From JAWLCA01 sp050485905 (GTDB taxonomy: Bacteria; Pseudomonadota; Alphaproteobacteria; Rhodobacterales; Rhodobacteraceae): a stretch of DNA of 27,766 nt. A program made the position numbers and the translations under genes. Under the pieces are notes generated by a model. It did not search any database. It was not told the DNA's origin and saw only the letters and a list, made by a program, of their open reading frames with translations. This document shows positions 1 to 6,858 of this stretch, in pieces; the stretch's first letter is position 1, and the number at the start of each line of letters is the position of its first letter. The stretch covers positions 1 through 27,766 of the forward strand of contig JBJHCH010000036.1 in NCBI GenBank assembly GCA_050485905.1, given 5' to 3'.

Positions 1-634
1 GCGCCCGCATGCCTACCCAACCAGCAAAGCTTTTCGGCATGCAGATCGTCGCTTGCGCCTCTGCCACGATCCGACTACGGCTAGCGGGCACTGAGGCCGA
101 GACGAAGATATCGTCACCGGTGATTTCTGGCCAGCTATCCCAAAATGCGCGGGCAGCAGCAGACAGACCAATAGCATTTGAGAAGGCCGTCGTCCGGGCG
201 TGGGGCAAGGACAGCCAGCAAGCCCCGATCCGGACCGACAGGGCCGACGCGCCGGCGGTGTCAAACCGTAGCCTCGGGGCCACCAGATCGGCCTCGCCTG
301 AACGTAAGGGTTGCATCAGACGGGCAGGATCGCCCGGTCGAAGCCAGGTGTCGGCGTCCAGATAGAGGCGCGGAAACAGCCCCCCGAGAGCTTCGTCCCC
401 GGCCTGCAAAGCGGTTGTCTTGCCAGGGCGGGAAAGCTCTATAACTTCGGCCGTTGACCCGGCAAAGTGACGGATCACGTCGGCGCTACCGTCGCTGCAG
501 CCGTTGCAAACCCAGATGATCCGAACAGCATCTCCTATTGTCGCTTCCAGCAACTTGGGCACCGTCACCTGCAGTAGCACTGCTTCATTCCGCACGGGAA
601 CGATAATGCCATAGGTCGATGGCAAGACAGACAC
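1..634 (-). CDS. Glycosyltransferase family 2, C-terminus cut by window edge
   Basis: Translating the minus strand from a GTG at 634 gives an open frame to the window edge. It starts with the GT-A nucleotide-binding strand (IIVPVRNEA), then the WVCNGCSDGS turn, and has YLDAD as the metal-binding DXD motif near residue 105. ITGDDIF further on fits the acceptor/catalytic acidic region of GT2 enzymes. It should transfer a sugar from a nucleotide-sugar donor at the cytoplasmic face; donor and acceptor cannot be read from sequence. It starts 3 nt after the stop of the membrane-protein gene, so it is the fourth gene of the radical-SAM/NOS operon. An in-frame TTG nine bases further in has a better placed AAGAGG-like ribosome site and may be the true start. 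No in-frame ATG lies near the N-terminus. The family is secure; the role in this pathway is unknown. Confidence 0.85.
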   Translation of the reverse strand, partial: MSVLPSTYGIIVPVRNEAVLLQVTVPKLLEATIGDAVRIIWVCNGCSDGSADVIRHFAGSTAEVIELSRPGKTTALQAGDEALGGLFPRLYLDADTWLRPGDPARLMQPLRSGEADLVAPRLRFDTAGASALSVRIGACWLSLPHARTTAFSNAIGLSAAARAFWDSWPEITGDDIFVSASVPASRSRIVAEAQATICMPKSFAGWVGMRA

Positions 635-637
635 CTC

Positions 638-1132
638 TTACTCTTTAGGGTTAGTCATCAGAAAGCCGGCACTTGCCAGCAGCAGAACAGTGGCAAAAGC
701 GACGAAGATGCCATCGATCGTCGGCGATAGTAGAAAAGCAAGCATGATCGTCGCCAGTTGCAAGCCGATGAACACGCCTTTTGTCGAAATCAGCCAGCGC
801 GATCCCAGCAGAGTCTGAGGCCGGTTGAGCGGCAACCAGCTTTCCCACCCACCTCTGGCCTCTCCGCCGTCGATAGTCAGCAGGTAGTCCCTGATCTGCT
901 TGGTTCGAATGCCGTGATGACACCATTGCAACGTCGCCCCAAATCCAACGGCCCCGTGTGCTGCCGCTGCGGCCCACGCGGTCACTGGCTGTGCGATTGC
1001 AAGCAAGGCAAAGGCGGTGAACAGGGCCAACGAGATGATCAGCAGAAGGTTCTGCAACGATATGCGCAGCGCCAATTCCCGTCGCAACACCATTACATCT
1101 TCTGCTACAGCCGAACCCGGTGTGTTCACCAT
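638..1132 (-). CDS. Four-helix membrane protein of unknown function, coupled to the NOS gene
   Basis: The 164-residue product has a short charged N-terminus and two hydrophobic segments (about residues 28-46 and 48-70). A soluble stretch of about 45 residues contains conserved-looking RTKQIRDYLL and LLGSRWLISTKG. Two more membrane segments follow (about 118-134 and 137-158). I do not recognise the family. The ATG lies 7 nt inside the 3' end of the NOS gene, implying translational coupling, and the next gene (GT2) begins 3 nt after its stop. It could anchor the NOS or glycosyltransferase at the membrane, or take part in handling the product. That is inference from position only. The gene call is supported by length, hydrophobic pattern and operon spacing. 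Confidence 0.75.
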   Translation of the reverse strand: MVNTPGSAVAEDVMVLRRELALRISLQNLLLIISLALFTAFALLAIAQPVTAWAAAAAHGAVGFGATLQWCHHGIRTKQIRDYLLTIDGGEARGGWESWLPLNRPQTLLGSRWLISTKGVFIGLQLATIMLAFLLSPTIDGIFVAFATVLLLASAGFLMTNPKE

Positions 1133-2403
1133 GCCATCCGCTTCCAGATCTTCCAGCGCCGATGCAGGCGGTCAGCCCACATGGACATCCGCGATCGATA
1201 ATGGTCGCCATACCAGGGCATGAGGCGCAAGCCATCGCTGCCTCGGTCGCGGTAGAAGTTTGGCACCGGGTGGAAGTTGCGCATCCTAAGGTGAAAGACC
1301 TCGCATGCTGAGGAGGCTTGTGGCGGCACAACCCAGCGCCAATCGGCGGCCACCCTTCTGCCCTGCGCCTGCTCGCGAGAATGAAACGTCATGAACTGAT
1401 CGGAGGCTGTGTGATGATCAACCATCGTCACCCCAGCCGTTCTGAACGAGTGTAGCACAGCACGGTTCAACTCGGTCAGCGCCTCATCGCGCCACAAGCC
1501 AGGATTGCGAGTGTTCGTTGGCAGTTCTAGCGCGCGTGCCACCTCCGGTAGCAGATCATAGCGCTGGACATCACCGAAGTTCCGCGAGGCGATCTCAGTG
1601 CCCATGTAAAATCCGTTGAAGGGCGCACATGGATAATCGATACCGCCGATTGTGAGGACCATGTTGCTGACGACCGGCACAGCATACCATTTCAATCCCA
1701 GCGTCGAGAGCGCGTCGTGCGTGGGATGATGGATTGCGACCTCGCGCACCGCACCTTTGGGTAGTTGACACAGGTGACGGCGGTCGGAGGTATCACGCAG
1801 GAGAAATGGCAGGATGTCGAATCGGCCCGGCGTTTCGGCCGGCGTCCAGCCCATTGCAAGCGCAATTCGGGTTGCTTCGACATTCTGGCGATCGCCCAGA
1901 AGTGTCCCATTCGGCATCTGATGGCAGGCATACTGTGCGATCTGTGGACTTTCGATCCAGGCGGGCAGGGCCGAAGCCTTTGCTGGAGCGAAAATCGAGA
2001 TGATCGACCGGATGCGGCCATCGCAAAAGGCGTCGTCCAGATGCCGTAGGATCTGCGTCTGCATAGCCTCGGGATCAACGATATGCCGACAGTCAACTAC
2101 ATCGAGGCTTTCCCAGAAGATCCGTCCGATGCATCGTCCGGAGTTGCGCCAAGCCAGCCTAGCTCCATAGGCCAGTTCATCGGGCGTATGCACATAGCTG
2201 CCGCTGCGCGATAGTTGGCGGCGCACCTCGGCCCAGCGGGTCTGACGCTGAGCGCGATCCGCACCGCTCGCCGTATGGAAGAAGTCGAGAAAGGCGCGGG
2301 CTTCCTCTTTGCGCTCCATCGCGGACAAGCGACGCAGGCGTCGTGCCAATGGGCTGCCCGAAGCGGCATCGCCATAGCGCGCCAGCGACAACAGGCGCCG
2401 CAT
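1126..2403 (-). CDS. Nitric oxide synthase, oxygenase domain only
   Basis: The protein matches the NOS oxygenase fold along nearly its whole length. It has SGSYVHTPDEL, then AWRNSGRCIGRIFW with the heme-thiolate cysteine (about C91-92), GWTP...GRFDILP, and LKWYAVPVVSNM. Next come APFNGFYMGTEI with the arginine-binding glutamate (about E270-271), AVLHSF, the DHHTASDQFM pterin-side motif, ADWRWVVPP and EVFH. The family oxidises L-arginine through N-hydroxyarginine to citrulline and NO using heme and a pterin. As in other bacterial NOS there is no fused reductase, so electrons must come from other proteins. It is longer than Bacillus NOS: about 30 extra N-terminal residues and a Trp/Arg-rich tail of about 36 residues after the usual end. 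The ATG at 2403 overlaps the upstream stop as TGATG; a GTG one codon earlier (2406) is an alternative. The family call is very firm; the physiological role is open. Confidence 0.95.
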   Translation of the reverse strand: MRRLLSLARYGDAASGSPLARRLRRLSAMERKEEARAFLDFFHTASGADRAQRQTRWAEVRRQLSRSGSYVHTPDELAYGARLAWRNSGRCIGRIFWESLDVVDCRHIVDPEAMQTQILRHLDDAFCDGRIRSIISIFAPAKASALPAWIESPQIAQYACHQMPNGTLLGDRQNVEATRIALAMGWTPAETPGRFDILPFLLRDTSDRRHLCQLPKGAVREVAIHHPTHDALSTLGLKWYAVPVVSNMVLTIGGIDYPCAPFNGFYMGTEIASRNFGDVQRYDLLPEVARALELPTNTRNPGLWRDEALTELNRAVLHSFRTAGVTMVDHHTASDQFMTFHSREQAQGRRVAADWRWVVPPQASSACEVFHLRMRNFHPVPNFYRDRGSDGLRLMPWYGDHYRSRMSMWADRLHRRWKIWKRMAW

Positions 2404-3956
2404 CACATGAGCCCATCAAACTGTCGGGCGGTATCGCGCAGCGGGCGGCGGTTGATCTGATAAACCACTTCGAGCGCCCGTGCCTTGGCCTTGCGATACG
2501 CAGTGGAGCGGGTTTCTACCGTTCGATAATCGACTCTTGCCCGTCGATGGTCCAGCCGGGTCACATTCAACCTTTGGCCGGCGGCAGCCTTCTCGTTGAC
2601 CGCCGCCCAGATCGGCGTGCCGCTATACAAGGTGAATTCGTTGAACCGCACGCGATCCAGGTAGGGGGCGTGCTCTTCCAGAAATCGAGCCGTCGCGTCC
2701 ATGTCGGTTGCGGTCTCTCCGGGAAAGCCCTTGAACATAGTGCAGCGGATCGACAGGCCTGCCGCATGGGCATCGCGAATGAAGGCCGAGTTGCGCCCGA
2801 CCGACGATCCCTTCCGCATGGCGTCCAGAAGCCGCTGGCTGCCGCTTTCCAGCCCGAAAGAGATCCGCCGCATCCCGCCTTCTGTTGCCGCTTCTAGATC
2901 GGCCCGCGACAGACCATTGTCCATGCGTTCGTCGACATGCACGGTCCCGATCCATTCAGCGCCTTGCACATAGCGCCCGACTCCTTTGGCGATGCCACGG
3001 ATCATCTCGGGCCACGAATTCAGCTTCAGGTCGAGAAACAGGAAGTCCGTCGTCTCGTGCCGCCGCGCCTGTTCCTGCATCTCAAGCAGCACGTTTTCGA
3101 CGCTTCGCGTGCGGAAGGTGCGCCCCGAAACCGATATTACATCTGAACAGAATAGGCACTTGTCCCACTGACAGCCTCTTCCGGTCATCAACGGCACGAT
3201 GCGACGCGGATAGCGGTCCCAAGGGAAATCGGTAAAGTCTGGAAGCGGCGTTTCGTCCAGCTTGCGCAACGGCCGGGCAGCGACCGTCCGGCGTCCATCG
3301 GACAGAACCACGCCTGGAAAGGCCAACAGATCGGGCTTGCGGCACAAGGCGTCAATCAGATCGGGCAAGTCGCGATCTACCTCGGCGCCGACAACCGCCG
3401 ACACTCCCGGAATTTGCCGCCATTCTTCGGTCACCTCCGGCAGGTTGAACATCGGACCGCCCAGGATCACTGGCACGCCCCGGAGCCGCGCCAAGTCGGC
3501 GATTGCGGCGACGCTTCTGAAGTGTTGCAGATAGGCCGAAATAAGGATGGCATCGGGTGGGTCTACCAGCGCTTTGCGGATCTCGCGCAGCACGACCGGA
3601 TGTGAGCGCTCGACCCGTGTTGTTTCCAGCCGTCTGAGGACTTCACGCAGGCCAAGAAAGGGCGGCCAGTCCGAAAGATGGATTCGGCGTCTGATGTGAT
3701 CGACAAGCGTTTCGCACCGCTCACGCTGCGTTGCGGGGACATCATGGGCTAGTGGGCAGAGCACTTCGACCCGATGCCCGCAGCCGCGAAGCGAGGCGAC
3801 GAGAAGCCCAATCGCAAGCGTGGGGAAACTGGCGAAATTGTTCAGGTCGACGATCAACAGGCGCAGGCCGGACGATGCCTTCGCCCCTGATGCGGGAACC
3901 GCTATCGCTGCCCGGGCAGGCTCTAACGACCGCAAGTGTCTGACTTGGCGAGTCAT
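2403..3956 (-). CDS. B12-binding-domain radical SAM protein
   Basis: Residues about 31-215 look like the Rossmann-like cobalamin-binding domain that precedes many radical SAM enzymes (LRLLIVDLNN, then FPTLAIGLL, VILGGPMF, and VVGAE at the usual GEGE position), but no DxHxxG cobalamin-ligand motif is visible. The radical SAM core starts at about 253, with GRGCQWDKCLFC giving C262, C267 and C270. This is a CX4CX2C spacing, rather than CX3CX2C, as seen in some B12-type members. Later motifs fit the partial TIM barrel: FLFLDLKLN, RISFGLESGS, and MFKGFPGET. Such enzymes generate a 5'-deoxyadenosyl radical and, in this class, often methylate or rearrange unreactive carbons. The substrate is unknown. 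This is the first gene of the minus-strand operon and overlaps the NOS start. The ATG at 3956 has only a weak AGGGA upstream, so the start is moderately certain. Confidence 0.88.
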   Translation of the reverse strand: MTRQVRHLRSLEPARAAIAVPASGAKASSGLRLLIVDLNNFASFPTLAIGLLVASLRGCGHRVEVLCPLAHDVPATQRERCETLVDHIRRRIHLSDWPPFLGLREVLRRLETTRVERSHPVVLREIRKALVDPPDAILISAYLQHFRSVAAIADLARLRGVPVILGGPMFNLPEVTEEWRQIPGVSAVVGAEVDRDLPDLIDALCRKPDLLAFPGVVLSDGRRTVAARPLRKLDETPLPDFTDFPWDRYPRRIVPLMTGRGCQWDKCLFCSDVISVSGRTFRTRSVENVLLEMQEQARRHETTDFLFLDLKLNSWPEMIRGIAKGVGRYVQGAEWIGTVHVDERMDNGLSRADLEAATEGGMRRISFGLESGSQRLLDAMRKGSSVGRNSAFIRDAHAAGLSIRCTMFKGFPGETATDMDATARFLEEHAPYLDRVRFNEFTLYSGTPIWAAVNEKAAAGQRLNVTRLDHRRARVDYRTVETRSTAYRKAKARALEVVYQINRRPLRDTARQFDGLM

Positions 3957-4402
3957 TCGAAAAGCATCCCTAGATCAAGCATTCCCAATTGGGGCACCTC
4001 GTAACTTTTGCTACTTTATGACCTCGCCCGGGAGCGTGCGGCTCGAAACAGGACGGATACGATTGTTTTCTCCGTGGACCTCTGCCTGAGTGTGAACGTC
4101 GCGATAGCTTCAGTCAACGAGTTTGGTTAATAAAATCATAATGTTGCAACCATGGCGGGTGTTCGACTTGGCAAGGGTCGCGCGAGAAGCCGACTGAACG
4201 AGCGAACTCATCACGTGAGCATGTCCCTGTGAGGCCGAGCAGCTCCAGACACTTATGGTAGCCATAAAGACTCTGCGCTCATGCAAACTGATGCGTCCAG
4301 CGCTGCTCCAGTAGCGACTCGTATTTGTCGGGTCTTGACCGCGCCGCCTTAGGCCAGTCCTAGTGCAGGACATTGCTTTGACCGGACCAAGCGAGGCTGC
4401 AG
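3957..4402. promoter_or_regulatory. Divergent intergenic region between the NOS operon and the acyltransferase unit
   Basis: This 446-base stretch separates two divergently transcribed units and must hold both promoters. No credible gene was found: the open frames here are short and have no recognisable motif. An AT-rich patch at 4126-4142 (GTTTGGTTAATAAAATCATA) stands out from the GC-rich surroundings, and an 8-bp palindrome TCACGTGA sits at 4211-4218. No convincing -35/-10 pair was identified for either direction. Confidence 0.5.
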
Positions 4403-5056
4403 GTGACCCACGACACGATCCCCGACGCCCCTCCGCAAGTGCTCCCCGGCCGACATTTCCGATCCGAGCAACCTGCCCACAAGCGCTCACGCCTGCAGCG
4501 GATAATACGTCTGATCACCGGAGTCATCGACCCGCGAGCTTGGGTCCATCTTGTCAAGCTGGTCAACTATTACAATTATGCTCACTTGCGTCCCAGACGG
4601 CAGATGTTGATCGGACCCGGATGCGGCATCAGCCCGACGGCGACCTTTGCATATGGGCTCCGGATAGAGCTTGGTGCCCGGGTTGTGGTGGGTGACAACA
4701 GTCGCCTCTGGGCTGGGCCGGAACGTGCTCGGATCGTGATCGGTAGCGACGTCATCATCGGTCCCAATGTGCTCGTCACCGCGGCGAACTATCGGTTCAA
4801 TGATGGCCGACCCATACACGACCAGGCCATGAATGCAGCAGATATCGTGATCGGGGACGATGTGTGGATTGGCGGAGGGTCCATTGTTCTGGCTGGATGC
4901 AAGATCGGCGTCGGTGCCGTGATCGGAGCAGGTGCAGTGGTCACGCGCGATGTGCCACCCTTTACTGTTGTAGCCGGTGTTCCGGCGCGGGTGATCGGGC
5001 AACGGCACGCAGTGGGACTTGACCAAGAACTCTTGCCGCCCATTGAAGGCGCGTGA
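4403..5056 (+). CDS. Left-handed beta-helix (hexapeptide) acyltransferase, CapO/WbbJ type
   Basis: The 217-residue product has a basic N-terminal region. From about residue 70 it carries hexapeptide repeats typical of left-handed beta-helix acyltransferases: LIGPGCGISP, RIVIGSDVIIGPNV, IVIGDDVWIGGGS, IGVGAVIGAGAVV, and the closing VVAGVPARVIG. The family transfers acetyl or a related acyl group from acyl-CoA to sugar hydroxyls, commonly in O-antigen or capsule units. The GTG start at 4403 has GCGAGG a few bases upstream. The following glycosyltransferase starts 12 nt after its stop, so the two are co-transcribed. It is divergent from the NOS operon, and together they look like one glycan-type locus. 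The exact acceptor cannot be inferred. Confidence 0.88.
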   Translation: MTHDTIPDAPPQVLPGRHFRSEQPAHKRSRLQRIIRLITGVIDPRAWVHLVKLVNYYNYAHLRPRRQMLIGPGCGISPTATFAYGLRIELGARVVVGDNSRLWAGPERARIVIGSDVIIGPNVLVTAANYRFNDGRPIHDQAMNAADIVIGDDVWIGGGSIVLAGCKIGVGAVIGAGAVVTRDVPPFTVVAGVPARVIGQRHAVGLDQELLPPIEGA

Positions 5057-5068
5057 GGAGACAGCCTC

Positions 5069-6142
5069 GTGACTGGCGACCTGGGAAGTGTCACAGCGTC
5101 GGCGAAAGGGGAGGTGAGTATTTCCCCAGAATTGAGCGTGATAATCGTAAGTTATGAAACTGCCGCCCTGACCTTGCGGTGCATACAGTCTGCTCTGTCC
5201 CAGCATGACCCAAGCCTCGAGGTGATTGTGGTTGACAATGCCTCGACCGACGGGACTGTGGCTGCCATATCCCGAACGTTTCCGCAGGTGCGTCTGATTT
5301 CGCTGGGTAGCAACGTGGGGTTTGCCCGCGCCAACAATCTGGGTGCGTGTCACGCACGGGGCCGGTTCCTTTTGCTTTTGAACCCGGACGCGGTGGCCTT
5401 GCCCGGTGCGTTTGCCGAGATAACTGAGTTCGCCTTACTTTGGCCGCATGCCACGATCTGGGGCGGTCGGGTCGTCAACGCCGACGGTAGCACCAATCCC
5501 CGCTCGTGTGGTCGGCGTCCGACTCTATGGTCGGTAGTTGCGCGGGCGGCCGGGCTTGGAGCGCTGTGGCCTGGCGTGCCGTTATTCAACTCCGAAGCAA
5601 TGCCGGGCTGGGAGCGCGACGAGATGCGGCATGTGGACATCGTAGTCGGCTGCTTCCTTCTCATCCGGCGCGCAGACTGGCAGCAGCTTGGTGGCTTTGA
5701 CCCGGCCTATTTCATGTATGGTGAAGATGTCGATCTTTGCCTCCGCGCTGCGCGTGTGGGTGGGCGGCCGGCCATCACGCCACGAGCGATGATAATGCAT
5801 GTTGAAGGCGCCTCGCAGCCGCGCGGTCCCCGCGAGGTCCAGATCCTCGCAGCACGCATCCGCTACTTACGCAAGCATCTGCCGCAACTTCACAGAATAC
5901 CCGCGATATGGGCCGTTCGGCTTGGTATCGTCCTGCGGCTTATGGGCTACCTCTGTGTCTCTCCAGTCCCTCGATATCGCCCCGCACTGATCAGAATGAG
6001 GCATGTCTGGGACAATCGCGACCTATGGTGGAACGGATATGTGGACCTGTCGGCGCAGGCCCCTTCAGATTGTGAACCAGACAGCGCAGATACCGACGCG
6101 CCAACTTGGTGCGCGCAATGCCAAGAAGGGCCGGAACCATGA
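5069..6142 (+). CDS. Glycosyltransferase family 2, rhamnosyltransferase-like
   Basis: After about 20 variable residues the GT-A fold begins with LSVIIVSYET. It continues with VIVVDNASTDGT (donor-binding loop), GSNVGFARANN, LLLNPDA as the DXD-equivalent, and FMYGEDVDLCLRA as the ED catalytic region. This set is characteristic of WbbL/RfbN-like GT2 enzymes, many of which add rhamnose or other deoxysugars to O-antigen, capsule or exopolysaccharide repeats. At 357 residues it is somewhat longer than usual, with a polar Cys- and Asp-containing tail. The GTG start at 5069 lies 12 nt after the acyltransferase stop; a GAGGAG-like site overlaps that stop. The donor sugar is not predictable from sequence. 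Confidence 0.88.
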   Translation: MTGDLGSVTASAKGEVSISPELSVIIVSYETAALTLRCIQSALSQHDPSLEVIVVDNASTDGTVAAISRTFPQVRLISLGSNVGFARANNLGACHARGRFLLLLNPDAVALPGAFAEITEFALLWPHATIWGGRVVNADGSTNPRSCGRRPTLWSVVARAAGLGALWPGVPLFNSEAMPGWERDEMRHVDIVVGCFLLIRRADWQQLGGFDPAYFMYGEDVDLCLRAARVGGRPAITPRAMIMHVEGASQPRGPREVQILAARIRYLRKHLPQLHRIPAIWAVRLGIVLRLMGYLCVSPVPRYRPALIRMRHVWDNRDLWWNGYVDLSAQAPSDCEPDSADTDAPTWCAQCQEGPEP

Positions 6143-6858
6143 CGAGCGAAACGGAAGCCGCGCCAATGGCTAGGAGGCGAACCAACCGGGACTGAGAGAG
6201 CATCATCGCCAAGAGACGGGCGCGGCACCGCTCCGAGCTTTGTCCAGTCCTGCCTGCCCGTATCTCACCTGCTTCACCTTCCTCACAGCCGTGTGCCAAC
6301 CTCGCTGTGGCGTTCTATTCCTTGCTATGTCTCGACCTCCTGCCGCAACGCCCGGTTGGGGTGAAGTTTAGCAATCCGGCTGCGAACCAGGCCCAGCGAC
6401 CTCGGTGTCCGATAGGTCGGACTGCGCATCGGAGGCGAGCCACACATGGGAATCCGCGCTCGGCGAATGCGTCGCCACCGTCGGGCGAAGGTCCGCCCGA
6501 TCACCGTGATGTGCTGTAACTCGGCAAAAATGCGCCGGAATCGGCGTGCGGCACCGGCTGACGTCAGCGACTTCGTGCCTCCACCTCGGCAACCTAGTCC
6601 TGCGCGGTCGAACGTCCGAAGAATTGCGCCCATACTCGCTCAAGGGAATCAACCCTGAGTTGTGCAAAGTTGTGAAGGTGACTGCCGGACGTTCGTGACT
6701 TTTCTCACGTCCCGGCAAGCACGCATCACATCGCGCGCACAACCTCCAGTCATCAAGCTGCCGGTGTAGCCAGGTGCAAGCCGCCCGCCTCTCGGTGCGG
6801 GTTCGGAACTGCTCCTGCCGCAGTGCGCCAGCGGCGCCCGAGACGAAGGAGGCGAAGG
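6143..6858. other. 716-base stretch with no recognised gene
   Basis: Frames on both strands are short, overlap each other, are rich in Arg/Pro/Ser and match no family I know. A minus-strand frame at 5991-6299 has one hydrophobic stretch but mostly overlaps the glycosyltransferase gene and has no ribosome site. An imperfect hairpin lies at 6683-6717 (TGCCGG...CCGGCA with inner GTGA/TCAC). It could be a transcription end or a relic of a small repeat. The region looks like degraded or non-coding sequence between the glycan locus and the protease gene. Confidence 0.5.

Noticed and set aside
1126..2406. Possibility that the NOS-like protein is a different heme-thiolate enzyme such as a P450
   Set aside because: The motif order and the FNGFYMGTEI and DHHTASDQFM segments are specific to NOS, and P450 signatures (ExxR, FxxGxxxCxG) are absent.
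4487..5353. 288-codon minus-strand frame opposite the acyltransferase and glycosyltransferase
   Set aside because: It runs antisense to two clear genes, mirrors their hexapeptide periodicity, and is His/Asp-rich without motifs or a ribosome site.
5991..6299. 102-codon minus-strand frame with a hydrophobic stretch
   Set aside because: Half of it overlaps the 3' end of the glycosyltransferase gene, there is no ribosome site, and the rest is low-quality sequence.
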